DNA of 64,000 nt from positions 78,947,942 through 79,011,941 of the forward strand of contig OZ035962.1 in assembly GCA_964034945.1 (NCBI GenBank), written 5' to 3'. Position 1 is the first letter of the stretch. Each line of letters opens with the position of its first letter. The translations under genes and the position numbers were made by a program. Source of the DNA: Chrysopilus asiliformis. Lineage: Eukaryota; Arthropoda; Insecta; Diptera; Rhagionidae. Of this stretch, positions 46,906 through 59,335 are shown in pieces. The notes beneath the pieces are model-generated. The model did no database searches and was not told the DNA's origin. It saw nothing but the letters and a program-made list of their open reading frames with translations.

Positions 46906-47359
46906 TGGAGTATAAAAGTCACAAAAAATGCAACTAAGTTAATTTTGATAAAATCAATGCATCGCATTTTGCTTAATCAATTTCGTCTGCAGTGCACATT
47001 ATGTATTGTTTCTATCCGGATTTGATTTCATTTTAGTGAATGTGTAATTTTTTTGTTTCGCTTTATTCGCATTTTTTCAGCCTGCCCTCTCCACCCCTTA
47101 CTCTCAATCTCGTCTTATTGTATCGCCAGCCCATGCTAGTACAATGTTAACTCATAGCTTGGGTTGGCATCGCGGCACGGCGGCGAGTCAATGTTATTCG
47201 GTGGACTTTTACTTTGAAAAATCACCGAAAAAAATTAAAAGAATTAAATCACAATTTTAAACATTTCAAATATTTTTTCCTAGGGTTACAAAACAATTTT
47301 CATTCAGAAATAAATTAATCAAAAATAAAAAAATCGTGCGGTTAAATATTGAGTAGGTA

Positions 47360-47457
47360 CCCAAGTAGCAAATAAGGTCGTAAAGTGGTCGCCGTGACTT
47401 TAATTTCTTGATTTCATAGTCGCGACGGCTACTTTACGACCTCTTGTGTTACTTGGG
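47360..47457. mobile_element. 98-bp palindromic MITE, 6-bp duplication
   Basis: The ends CCCAAGTAGCA / TGTTACTTGGG and further inverted arms GGTCGTAAAGT fold over nearly the whole length. TAGGTA lies on both sides (47354-47359, 47458-47463). The superfamily is not assigned. Confidence 0.8.
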
Positions 47458-47716
47458 TAGGTACTGTCTTTACACAACAGCGTTTGAGAATTGTCTTGAT
47501 AATAAAAAGTAATGACCTGATTCTCGATTGAAAAATAAAGAAAAACAAATAGAATTTAATAAAATTTTATTAGTAGAATATTTTTTTTTTTGTTTTGAAA
47601 AAAAAATAAGAAAAAAAAACTTCGAAGCGGTCTTAACGCTATCATTTTGACTGTAACTTTTGCATGGAAAATTAAACAATTCGAGATCAAACTGTGTCCA
47701 CAACCTGTTTCTAGCA

Positions 47717-48241
47717 CACTCAGAGAAAAAATTGGTCATATGGATAAAATCATTGTCAAATCAACGAAATTTTTATTCCATTTCAGCCAACAAAATAATT
47801 TTGTTAAATCGACAAAGGAAATTTCTTCCTTGGAAAATGAAAAAATTGGTTATATGGATAAAATCATTGTTAAATTAACCAAAATTCTGCAAATATCACA
47901 AAAAAATTGCAAATTGCAACAAATATTTTTGCAGAGAAATCTTTATTGAACAAAAAAAATTGTTATTGCAACAAAATTAAACTTACAAATGAGTTTTTGT
48001 TAAATCAATAAAACAATTGTGAAATTTACAAAGGATAATTTGTCAAAATTGTCATATTTAAAAAATTTTGGTTTTTCAAACAAATCTGTTATCAATTTAA
48101 CAAAAAAAAAAATTGTTTAGATTCAATTTCTTCTTCCGGCCCTCCTAAGCTATGCTTCGGCATCAAAGGGTCTTTCCCTAAACTCTGACTGAAACTATTA
48201 ATTATAAAAAATAAAACAAATTTTGTCAATTTTTTTGAGTG
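47717..48241. mobile_element. CACTCA-ended element, 525 bp
   Basis: It begins CACTCAGAGAAAAAATTG and ends CAATTTTTTTGAGTG, with CA outside both ends. Internal near-repeats of TATGGATAAAATCATTGT (47740 and 47853 areas) and many CAA/TTG words are present. The end type is shared with the three 272-bp MITEs, but the interior is unrelated. Confidence 0.7.
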
Positions 48242-51200
48242 CAAGGACACAGACCTATTCATGTTTTTTAAAATATTTTTAATGAAAAGAGATCTAATAG
48301 TAAAAAAAAAATCGCTATAAAATAGTGTATGCCACAATCTCCTACAAATCTTTTAATTTAAAAGATGTGAAAAAAAATCCAATGTAAAAATATTAATCAA
48401 GTCGCAATTCAAAAAATCCTTTGTCAACATTTTTCTAGACAAAAATACATATAAACTACGGTCATGAAAAAAAAATTAGTAAAATTAATGGTAGTAATTT
48501 TTTATTCTCCTACGCTACAAATATAACTTTTTTATATGCCTGTAATGTTTAATATGGCAAATGAGTTATATTTTTCCAATTAAAGAGTCCATTTCCGCAA
48601 TTCTACACTAATCATCAATTAGCACGATCAATAAACCTCTAACGGATTATATAGCAAATTATGAGAAAAATATTTAACAGACCAAACATTATTTATAGAT
48701 TTGATATTGGTCCAAAAAAAAACAACCAATTGTTGAATGACCTTCTACTCCACCAGCATAAAATATCGGACAGTTTTGATGTTTTATTGCCTTCTCAGAT
48801 TAATTTATTGGTCAGTTAACTTTTTTCGGTTGCCATTATAAAAAATGTTTAGTTACACTTTATTCCGCCTTGTTAGACAAGTATTGAATACGAGAAATCT
48901 TTACGAGATTTTTTTTTGAAAAAAATAGAAATCTTTGTTTTTCGTTCAGAGATTGAAATATAAAATTTATAAATAATTTGAACGAATTTGCAGATTTATC
49001 AGCTCCTAGTCATTTTCTATTTAATTTTCTTTCTATCTAAATATTAATAAATAACTTTTTGCTGCGATACAATTTCCAAATAAGGCAATAACGAAATCAC
49101 TCTAATATATTTTCGATGAATATAATAGAATTGAAATCCAAGGCGAAAAGCCGATGTTTCGCCTTTTCTTTTAGCATTTCTGCTTCTGTTCGGTTATTTT
49201 TATTTTTTTGAAAATAATACAAAAACAACAAAGTCTGGCGAGGGCGTCGTTCTGATCCACACCATACTAATTGGTCAACAATAATTTATTCATGTTATAC
49301 ACGGAGCTTCTTTACATCTTGTCAACAGCTGTTTTTTTTCATACCGAAAAACTCTGTAATTTTTTTTATATTTACTTCTTTGTCAACATCAGCTAAGCGA
49401 AAATATTTATATATCCATAAAAAAAAACCTTAGATATTATGCAGGAAAGATTCAGACAGAATTTCATGAGTTCATTGCCCTACTTCTCTTCAAATCTGAT
49501 TCATATTGGAAGTAATTTTTTCGATATTTCATCAGAAAAGATCAGCAGTTCCACTTAAAGTCGCCGTTTTTGACGTTTGATCTCCCTCTGAATGGATCGT
49601 TTTGTTAGAAGGGCAAAAAAAGCACGCATGATCGGACAAAAAAAAACCACTTAATATACAAATTGTCCCACTATAAATCGGATTTTACAATGGGAACCCG
49701 TATGAAAATTAAAATGTAAACGTGAAAAGCAGAAGCAATGAAATTTCACTGACATTACCTTAAAAGATGAACGGGGGAAAAATATACCTACTACTGGTCC
49801 AACCTGACCTGCCATATTAAGACATAAGCACGCATAATTGTCAGGGAGATTTTTGACAGTTTTTTTGATCTTCGATGAAATGCCAGCAATAAAAATTTTC
49901 AGAAAAAAAGCACAAGAAATCACAAGAAAATCAAATTGAGCGTCCAGAAGATCATCAGCTAAGGAAAATGACACTATATTTTGTCGATCTTGTTACAAAA
50001 TCGAAATGAAAACGTGATCGTAATAACAGCACCGGCGGCAGGCATTGGCATCGATATATATGTATATCGTATGGCCAGCAACAAAATGAGATAACATTTG
50101 GCCATTCGGTAGTACGTACTCTTATTGCATTTAGATCACTTTTATGATCAGCATTTCATATACCCTATACGATCACATACGGATCATGTGCATCTGACGC
50201 AAATATGCCCAAGAGACCTCTACGAAATTGGATCGATCGAGCCAAGCCAAAAACGCAGACAGTCCCAGACTTCCCTGGCGATATCGATTTGGTCTTGTAT
50301 ATCGAAACGTATCGCAACATATCGTGAGGACAGGTAGGCAAGTTATATATGCCAGTAGACATATTCAATTCTGTCATTAATATTACGTATTCTGGACGCA
50401 GCAAAGGCCGAACATCCACTAAACCTTTAGGTAATATTACAATATTAATGCTATGCTTTTTTCAGCAAATCTGCTCCAAATGTCGGCTCCCGATCGGTTG
50501 ATTTACCTGGGCAATACGTAAATGTACATAATTCAAATCAAGCATAATCGTTTTCGATACGATTTCAGATTGTTTGTCATTTATTATGTCTGGACATTTG
50601 GTACACGTTCCTAACCATACCGAAAGCTACCGAATAGGCATACCGTCCAAGATTGGTCAGACAACAATATGGGACAGAAGTAAGAACCTTGCGGCACACT
50701 TAAATCCATACTCAAATAGAATATATTCATAACGATCAGCCTCAGATATTTTCAGTTTTTTTTTATTGTTTGAACGTCAATTTTAGTATGTGAAAAATAA
50801 GTTTAAATTTTCAAAAGATTCCATTTTAGCATGGTTTCGATATCTTTTAGAATCTTATTCTCAAACGAATTGATAAGCTTGGCAGTTAGAGAACAACAAA
50901 CAACGCCAATTTAACCAATCGAATTAAAATTTACTTGTCTACTTAGGTTTCATTCTAACTAGACTATATATTTTTTATACGTCTGTATGGCAGAATGTAT
51001 CACAGATAATGCCGATATAATATCTATGAGAAATCTGAGAACAACATACTCGTGACGGTTACTATAAGATCTTTTATTAGGCGAACTACATCATTGCCTG
51101 TTTCCCGTCGATTATGTTTCGGGAGTCTGGAAACTTGTCGTTCTTGTCGCTGTTGTTATTATTGCTCCTGTATTTTACATTTTACATGACTTCTGAACAT

Positions 51201-51859
51201 TTATTGAAATCTTTATGGCCATCGATTGACTTTGAATTTTGATTTTTAAATTGTTTGAAACAGTAAGTCACGGTACAATCTTGAAACATTTTGAAAACCT
51301 TTTTCTATTTAAAATATTATAGAAAAAATCTAGTTACTGTGAAAATCGCTATTGTTGAACCAAAAATATTTACCATCTGTAAGTTTTTGAAACAGGTAGA
51401 AACTTTAATCAAGTACGGCCGTCTGTCTGACCGTGAGCACTTAAACTTATATATTAATTGGCTACATGCAGTCAATTTAGTAAAAGGGGCATAACCTCAA
51501 GTTAAAGGCCTCCTCAAAAAAAAATTTTCTTAGATGATGGGTCGTCGCGACGATTTTAAAGAGGTCGGGATGCTGGCTATGATTTTTTTTTTCAAATAAT
51601 TTATCGTACAAAATTAGAGGAGTAACGGATTTACAAAAGAACTAATGAACCGCAGATTATGTGAGTAATATGCCGTAACTTCAGTAATTTTGTAACATAA
51701 CTGCAGTCATATTTCATATTGAACGAAGAAAATTTTCACCTGCAACGCATTTCTTTTAAAGAATTTTAACTTGCATTATTTTTTTTTCGTAAAAATTTTG
51801 TCTGTGGCGCATTAACATTTTGAGGTTCTACAATAACCATGTATTCAACAGCTATGTAA
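48242..51859. other. No gene seen
   Basis: AT-rich and apparently unique; short frames carry no motif I recognise. Confidence 0.4.
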
Positions 51860-52243
51860 TGCTGCGTTTACACGAATGACAAATTTGTCATTTTTTTTGT
51901 CATAAATTGTCATTATCGTGTAAATAGTATCATTTTGGTCATTATTTCTGTCAGAAAAATGACAATCTCTCATAAAAGAATGAACTTGTCCATTCTTTTA
52001 TGCCAGATTGTCATTCGTGCAAACGCAATATTAGTTATGACAACTTTAGTATTCAACTTTTGTCATAACTAATATTGCGTTTGCACGAATGACAATCTGG
52101 CATAAAAGAATGGACAAGTTCATTCTTTTATGAGAGATTGACATTTTCTGACAGAAAAAATTACAAAAATTATGCCATGTACACGGGAATTAACATAATG
52201 ACAAGAAAAAAATGACAAATTTGTCATTCGTGTAAATGTAGCA
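51860..52243. mobile_element. 384-bp near-complete palindrome, TAA duplication
   Basis: The two halves are inverted copies almost end to end, centred near 52048. They carry outer words TGCTGCGTTTACACGAATGA / CATTCGTGTAAATGTAGCA and the inner word CATAAAAGAATG. TAA (complement TTA) lies on both sides (51857-51859, 52244-52246), fitting PIF/Harbinger. Three GAATGACAA(A/T) words recur inside each arm. Confidence 0.88.
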
Positions 52244-52479
52244 TAATACTAAATTTCAAAAAAGGGGTTTGCGAAAGACAATATCAGTTATGATCAACAC
52301 AAAATTTTCCTCCGCAATATTTTTTACAATTTCGGAAAAAACATGTAAAAAATAAAATCGTTTTTTCAAATATCTCGAGACACATAACAACTCGGGAAAA
52401 TTTATTTTTGCTTTGAATTTGTTTATAAGCATTTTTTCTCAAACGTGAATAGCTCCGAAAAATTTTCAAAAAACTTTTT

Positions 52480-53095
52480 TTCAAATTTTCTTGAGAACCG
52501 TTAGAGATATGTGAAAATTGTTAGAGCAAATAATGTAGAAATCCTTTAAATTTTGTTATATTCATTTTTTCAAAAAAGCGCAGTTTTCACAAAAATTTCA
52601 AAAAACCTAATTTTTTCTTAAATATCTTGAGAACCGTTAGAGATACATATGTAGAAACTGTTGAAGCAAAAAATGTAAAAAATTTTAAATCCTTTAAATT
52701 TAAGCGCATATGTTCCGAGAAATTTTCAAAAAACTGTATTTTTTCACAACAATTGTATGGAACGTTCCCGTTATAGCAAATGTTATTTTTCCAAAAATTG
52801 ATAGAAAACTACAATTTCCGTAAAACTCTTTTACTAGTTCAACACGTTCTCCAGTCATATAAGGGAGGATTTTTTTTTGTAAAAATATTAAATCTTTAAC
52901 AACGGACAGACCGACAGACTAACATACAACTAGTCTGGCTCACAGACAAACAGACAGATGCACGGACATCCTCATAAGTTTGCCTGAAACGGATTTCGTC
53001 CTGATCAGAAAGTCTCTGTCTGACCCCGTTCTCGAGTTAGTTTCCACCATGAATACAATACTTTCCCTCTATAGAAGAGGAAAGTAAAAGTAGTT
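52480..53095 (+). mobile_element. Probable microsatellite-containing repeat element
   Basis: Two direct copies of TTGAGAACCGTTAGAGATA (about 52492 and 52627) are followed by a GACAGACCGACAGAC tract (52904-52950) and CCCTCTATAGAAGAGGAAAG (about 53069-53088). The layout resembles the other microsatellite-core families, but I see only one copy. Confidence 0.4.
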
Positions 53096-53113
53096 AAATT
53101 TGTGTTCAAAAGA

Positions 53114-53135
53114 GGCTGTCCATAAAATAAGTCAC
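53114..53135 (+). repeat. Isolated GGCTGTCC end
   Basis: GGCTGTCCATAAAATAAGTC matches the left end of the element at 13239-13419 with one change. No right end was found. Confidence 0.5.
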
Positions 53136-56100
53136 GCTTCCTGCCTCCATCAGCACAGTTGTCAGGAGGTTTTAAAGTGTTTATTACTGCGTCTCACGCG
53201 AATCCCCCTTTCCCTTAAAATATGATGATAGACGTCCCATAACATAACTTTCCCATACCTCAATAAGCAGTTGCAATAAAATAGTTTTTTTTGCTTTTGA
53301 GAAATTTAATTTTGCATCAAATATCGGGTAAAATTATTTCAGCACCAATATTTTTTTTTTTCAAAGATTTTAAAATCGACTGTCCAGATTTGTTCATCAA
53401 AACAATTTTTTGCATACTAGGCAACAAACAGTGTGCTCTAAACTAATAAATACAAATTGTTTATTACAAACATTAACCTCCGAAATCGTGAAAAATTAAT
53501 CTATGTGAAATTTTAATAGATCCATTTTATTAATTTTTTGAGCGAAGACAATCACTATGAAAAGGAATATTTCCATAAAATTACTTTTAACGGTATATCA
53601 ACAGATTTCGACATTCAATATTAACAATTAATAAAAATCTCCAATTAATAATCTGAAATAAAAATTTTAATGCTTCAAAACAAAAGACTTAAGCGAGGAA
53701 CTTTAATTCCTCAATTCAAACCAAGTAATAAAAAATGAAATATCACAGAAATTTTATATTGACACCTTCATAAAAATTTTGTGACTTGATGAGTATCAGT
53801 TAATCGGGTCAAAAAAGATAACGATCTATTTCAAATCTTAAGTGAAAAATTTAATATCTTTATAAAAAAAAATCCTCCCCATTCAATCGTTATCGGTTTT
53901 TGATCACCTTAATTAGTGACAGTTTGCATTAAATTTTTTTTTTTTTTTTCAAAAAGAAGTTGACCACTAAAACAGATTAAAATTCCTTCAGTCAGTAAAA
54001 CAAATCAGCAACCTAATAACTTATTTCCATATAAACGACCATATTTCTATATACCAAACAAAAGACTTAAGCGGGGAACCGCAAATAGTGATGTGTGACT
54101 TACCTTTCTCGCATTAACTTTCCAGTCGTAAAAATCCTTTTTTGAGTATTTTCTTTCAAAAGATTCAATACGTCAAATATGCATTGTTTCTAAGTATTTT
54201 TCCCAAATGGAATACAAACAAACGAATATTAACTGAGCGATGTGCAGCACCCGTTCAAAAATTGCTCTTTCAGAATTATACTAAAACAATATCGATTGAA
54301 AACTATTTGCATTTTTTGTGTTTTACAGACAAAAAACAGTAGGTATTCACACCGGAAGTGATCAATGATTATGAATTGCTATGATTAATTTATACTGACA
54401 GTGGCACCTTAACGCAAACGCTCATAATTTACAATAATCACAAAACTCTTATTTCAAACTAGCCGCAATGGATTTGTTAACTTTACAAAATTAAATTGCT
54501 CGTATTGTTAAAATGCAGCCAAGTTCCTTGTGAAAATTAAAAAAAAAAATTGTTCTTGAAATGTCAGACGAAGTTCAATTGATGGTAGGCCGGCCTTTGT
54601 CATTCGAATTATTCCGCACTTCATCGACTATTGCTGAACGAAAAGCCACAGAATTTTCCCCATTTAATTTATTCTATAATAAATTATATTAATGTTTTTC
54701 CATTAAGACGACACCAAATGCCCTCCGGCTAGATTCAATACGTTCAATCGTTCATTTATAACGAAAACCGTTTTACCACATTTATGAATAACTTTTTGTT
54801 ACTATACGATCATATACTCGTATGTGATGATTATTATTACATTGAATTGTTTTTCTTCTTCTTTTTTTATTTATTTATTTGTTTTGCTGAGAATGTAAAG
54901 CACTATAAGAGCACATCATAATTTACCGGCGACCTTGTTATTTAAAGTTATTTCAATTAAAATATTCAAAACGATCGTCGTCTCTCACTTGATCCATTCA
55001 TGTTCACAAAAAGCCAATTAACCAACAAACACCACTTGACTGTTCAATTCTGTTATTTTTGATGTTGATGCTGCATATTATTAAATTATAATTATATGTG
55101 AATATATCAAACCAATATCAACAATCTCACTACAAACCGAAAAAACACTATCGCATCAGAATTTGAATTTGAATGCACACGATTGAAAAATTTCCGCGAT
55201 ATTACATACTATACTCGTACTCTATGACAACGCAGTATCTACTAGATACAAATAAATTTCAGCCCCTATACTCCTCAGTCCCTAATGCTTGATGCCTAAT
55301 GTTGAGATGCTGGTGCGTAAAGACGTCGTCAAAAATCAAACAACAAACAATATACACAAAACTTTCGTCTACGGCCAACACGATCTCGAGGAAAACCAAC
55401 GGAATATTAGATTGGAATGGATATATGGAATTGAAATTGTCTATATTGTGTATGCGTTACGATGTTTTACAGAGAAGAGTCAATTCACGACTGAGGAACT
55501 TAAATGCAAGGTAAAAATGATCATCTCGTCGCGACGACGACAACCAAGTAACCAACCAACAAACAACAGGCTAACCAGCGAACCTAACCAACTAAACCGA
55601 AGAGGTTCGAGCATAGGAAAAATTATCATGAGATGGGATTCCATATTAGCGGGCAGGTGAAGTGATTTGAAGCCAAGGTATGATCTGCTTGATTCTGTTT
55701 TTGCCCCTTGATGCTGGGATGCTGGATGACTTTTTTCTGTTATGAATCTGAAGCACCTATTGGGGGTCAACTTTTTTTATCTTATTTTTACATTTAAACG
55801 TTTCGCACCAAAATTTTTAGGGATTTTACAAACTGGAGTCACGTTCTATTAAATATTGTTGATTCTGAAAAAAAAGAAGTTGTTGTCCGCGATGCTTGCA
55901 GTGGGTAGAAAATCTCATATAGATCAATCAAATTCACTATTTTTAATGATTTTGTTTATAAAAACAAACAAATAATTTTAGAATCTGAATATTTTGAAAA
56001 CTGGTTTAGATTTTAAAAGTGGAAAAAGCTGTTCTTGTATTAAAAAAAACTACTTCAATTTTATATGCGGAATAAAATCAATTAGAGCGAATCAAATAAA

Positions 56101-56580
56101 AATATTAACGATCTCAGAGATTGTAATCGAATAATTTTGATTCATAAATTTAACTTCCTAGTAGAAAAATTCAAAAAAAAAACATATTGTAGATTTTTAT
56201 TGATGATATTTTGAGCTCATATGCTCTTCAGATAGTTTAAAACATAATAAAAACTACGATTCCCATGGGGCAATCGTTAAATACTGTATATGAGGACAGA
56301 CCAAAAATTAATATTAAAAATCTATGTTGTTGCACAATTTACACTACAACCAAACAAATAAAATATTAGATTACATAAAAATATGATTTTTTTTACAAAA
56401 TCTGAAATATCCCGATAACGGTAAAAGACGTCGATATACGATAAAAGGCAGAAATGTAGAAAATTTTATGCTTTTTTTAATACTTCCTTTTTTCTTAGAA
56501 TTTCAAAAATCGCAGCGGAAGATCTGGTAGGGATAATGCAAATATTTTTTTCCCTTTTTTTCTCGGAAAAATTGGCATTA
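53136..56580. other. No gene seen
   Basis: AT-rich. The word AAAGACTTAAGCG(A/G)GGAAC occurs near 53683 and 54061 and again twice at 59.2-59.3 kb. A 123-codon frame at 55289-55660 has no recognisable motif. Confidence 0.4.
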
Positions 56581-57196
56581 AGCCCAATCCAGACGATTTG
56601 CGATTACGATTGTGATTGAGCTTCCTCGACCAATGAGATCAAAGCTTCATATCCCTATCCTTGAAAGCTTTGATCTAATTGGCCGGGAACCTCCAAACCT
56701 AATCGCAATCGTAATCGCAATCGTAATCGCAATCGTAATCGCAATCGTAATCGCACTCATGATCGCAATCGTACTCGCAATCGTAATCGTAATCGTAATC
56801 GTAATCGTAATCGTAATCGCAATCGTAATCGCAATCGTAATCGCAATCGCAATCGTAATCGCAATCGTAATCGTAATCGCAATCGTAATCGCAATCGTAA
56901 TCGCAATCGCAATTGTAATCGCAATCGTAATCGAAATCGTAATCGCAATCGTAATCGTAATCGTAATCGTAATCGTAATCGTAATCGTAATCGTAATCGT
57001 AATCGCAATCGTATTCGTAATCGTAATCGTAATCGTAATCGTAATCGTAATCGTAATCGTAATCGTAATCGTAATCGGAATCGGAATCGCAATCGTAATC
57101 GCAATCGTAATCGTAATCGCAATCGTAATCGCAATCGCAATCGTAATCGCAATCGTAATCGCAATCATAATCGCAATCGTTAGTCTGAACTGGTCT
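56581..57196. mobile_element. PIF/Harbinger-like MITE holding a hexamer satellite
   Basis: The ends AGCCCAATCCAGAC and the complement of AGACCAGTTCAGAC match at 11 of 14. TTA lies on both sides (56578-56580, 57197-57199). Inside are a short palindrome (GATCAAAGCTT... near 56638-56680) and the array at 56699-57180. Confidence 0.75.
56699..57180 (+). repeat. Hexamer tandem array, AATCGC / AATCGT
   Basis: About 80 units of a 6-bp word vary almost only at the sixth base (C or T, rarely A, G or a CTC interruption). All frames stay open and give periodic peptides such as IVIAIVIA, which are not genes. Confidence 0.95.
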
Positions 57197-57199
57197 TTA

Positions 57200-58392
57200 G
57201 GGGCTTTTTGAGGTCGATGATCACGAATCTGACGTTGGAATTTCAGGAAAATCCTACAAATATAACGTTTATTCTCAATCATTAAAAATGTTATTTTTTA
57301 TAGTTTTTATGGTATCTCAAACTTGTATTCCAAAAAATACTTTGAGCCAATAACAGTATTCTAAATATTAGATATAAAAGCACATCAAAGTTGACTAAAA
57401 AATCGTGCCACCTGAACTTTTTTTGTTTTATATTTAATAATTTAAAACTTTAAAATTGTCCCAACTATCATCCAGAAAAATATTTTAAAAAAATAAAACT
57501 ACACGAAAATATGTTCTAAACAGCGACTTTCCAAATCTTGGATGCTTCCGAAAAAAATGGCTACGCGTTAAAATTGTTACCTAAAAATTGAAATTGTTTT
57601 TCAGCCGTATTCAAATGCCCAAAAATTTCACAAGTTTTTTAGGATACCGAAAATTTGAAGATATTTTTAATAATTGTATTTTGCGTCTTACACATCCGCG
57701 ACAGAGCGTTTCGCTCAGTTATGCCGGCGACCCTCAATCGAAATCTACTCAATCAATAAAATTTAAAGACAAAATTTAAGGAGTACGTATATTGCCTTGA
57801 GATATGATTCTAAATTAAAAAGAACAGTTTACCGTGATTTAAACATATTAAAAATTTTTGTCAACATGTTTGGCAGAAAAATATCTTCATAAAAGCATTT
57901 TTCTGCATTTAGCAACAAAAAATGCCACTCATGAAAATTCAACCCGCTTAATTTTTGTCACTCTCAATGTTTATTGAAACGGTCATAATTTGTAGTTTTC
58001 AACACTAAATTTACACCACTCAGTTCGTAATGAAAAAGGGCGAAAAAAAATTATATATGAAACATATGCCTTACATTATTCACAATGCAATCACATTAAT
58101 ATCGATAAATATCTGGGCGCCGATCGGGAAACTTTTGTATATTCCGGACGGGGACTGGGATTGGGCGATGTTTTGGCCGAGGTTCATGAAAACGTATCCA
58201 TATATGACAGCATAAAGTTAATCGATTTGATTTACAGATTTTCGCTTCGGTGCGCCGTAATTTATGTACCCAGCATTTAGGACTTTATTGTGCTCATTGT
58301 TTTGCCAACATGCTGTCATCGATGATAATCGATTATTTATCACCTCATAACGGTTTTGGCGCATAACACAATTCATCGGCACTTCGGTCTGG
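57200..58392. other. No gene seen
   Basis: AT-rich, with no recognisable frame or element. Confidence 0.4.
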
Positions 58393-58836
58393 ATGTCAAA
58401 TGCAAGTCAAACAACAGAACAGATCGGTTCCATCCCCTTCAATTCGATTGATTCTGTAACAAATAAACATCAAGAAAACACAACAAAAGAATCAACAAAA
58501 ATATTTTCAGCCCATCGCCAAAAAATGATCTTCACTTCCACGACGGATAGTGAAAAGAAAACGATCAACACAGGACGAAAAGTGAATCTTTTGTTGATGA
58601 TGAAATCTTCGTGCGAGATCACAAAACGATGCTTCCTATGTGAGGCAAAAATGCAGGATGCAAAAGATGTACAGATCCTTGCGGCTCACAATGGAAATCA
58701 GCTTCCTATTCATTGCATCAAAACAGTGAATCCTGTGGTGGTTTTCCTCAATGTGTTCCAAGCAGAATCGTATCGTGAAGTAATGATGCGTAACATCGGG
58801 TCGTGTTATGCTTTTTGCTACTGTGATAAATATTGA
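58393..58836 (+). CDS. Unrecognised open frame, 147 codons
   Basis: The product begins MSNASQTTEQIGSIPF. The first 60 residues are S/T/K-rich; the second half has paired cysteines (KRCFLCEAK), histidines and a more hydrophobic stretch ending CYAFCYCDKY. Cysteine spacing does not fit a zinc-finger family I know. Its base composition is somewhat less AT-rich than its surroundings, and there are no clear promoter or splice signals. It could be a short gene, an exon or chance. Confidence 0.2.
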   Translation: MSNASQTTEQIGSIPFNSIDSVTNKHQENTTKESTKIFSAHRQKMIFTSTTDSEKKTINTGRKVNLLLMMKSSCEITKRCFLCEAKMQDAKDVQILAAHNGNQLPIHCIKTVNPVVVFLNVFQAESYREVMMRNIGSCYAFCYCDKY

Positions 58837-59114
58837 AATTATCCTCAGCTAAACGATGGGTCGAACCAGGCTGTTGATAAAAATTTATAGCATTTTGATT
58901 TCATTATTTACATTAGAGTCCTCTTCGATGGCTTTGCAATAATTCGCCAGGGATGCGCGTTGATTAACTGGGCTATTGTTGGCTTTTGATGGAAGAAAAT
59001 AGCCTCATGTTGCGGAAATAAATGCAAAATATCGATGTTAATTTTGTAAGACTGATTTCAGAGAGCTACTCACTAAAAACGCATTATAATTTCTTATTTC
59101 CACCGTGAACTTTT
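58837..59114. other. No gene seen
   Basis: Nothing recognisable. Confidence 0.4.
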
Positions 59115-59335
59115 TAGAATTCGTTATTAATACATAAAAATAATTTGGTGTCTATCGTGCATTGCTCTTGAACGTGAAAACGACAGAACCGATTGACCTG
59201 AAGTTTGGAGGCTTGGGTTGCTGAAAACGAAAGACTTAAGCGAGGAACGTGTTTACGTGAAAACGACAGAACCGATTGACCTGAAGTTTGGAGGCTTGGG
59301 TTGCTGAAAACGAAAGACTTAAGCGAGGAACGTGT
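59115..59335 (+). mobile_element. Helitron-type fragment with an 83-bp tandem duplication
   Basis: TTCGTTATTAATACATAAAA followed by TTGGTGTCTATCG resembles the start of the 60917 element. Two nearly identical 83-bp units (59172-59254, 59255-59335) each carry GAACCGATTGACCTGAAGTT and AAAGACTTAAGCGAGGAAC. No CTAG end was found. Confidence 0.5.

Noticed and set aside
55289..55660. 123-codon open frame
   Set aside because: Composition is like chance AT-rich frames, with no motif, partner exon or repeat-independent support.
56612..57282. Long open frames of 135-211 codons with IVIAIVIA, ITIAITIT or RLRLRLRL repeats
   Set aside because: All are translations of the hexamer satellite, in which every frame lacks stops.
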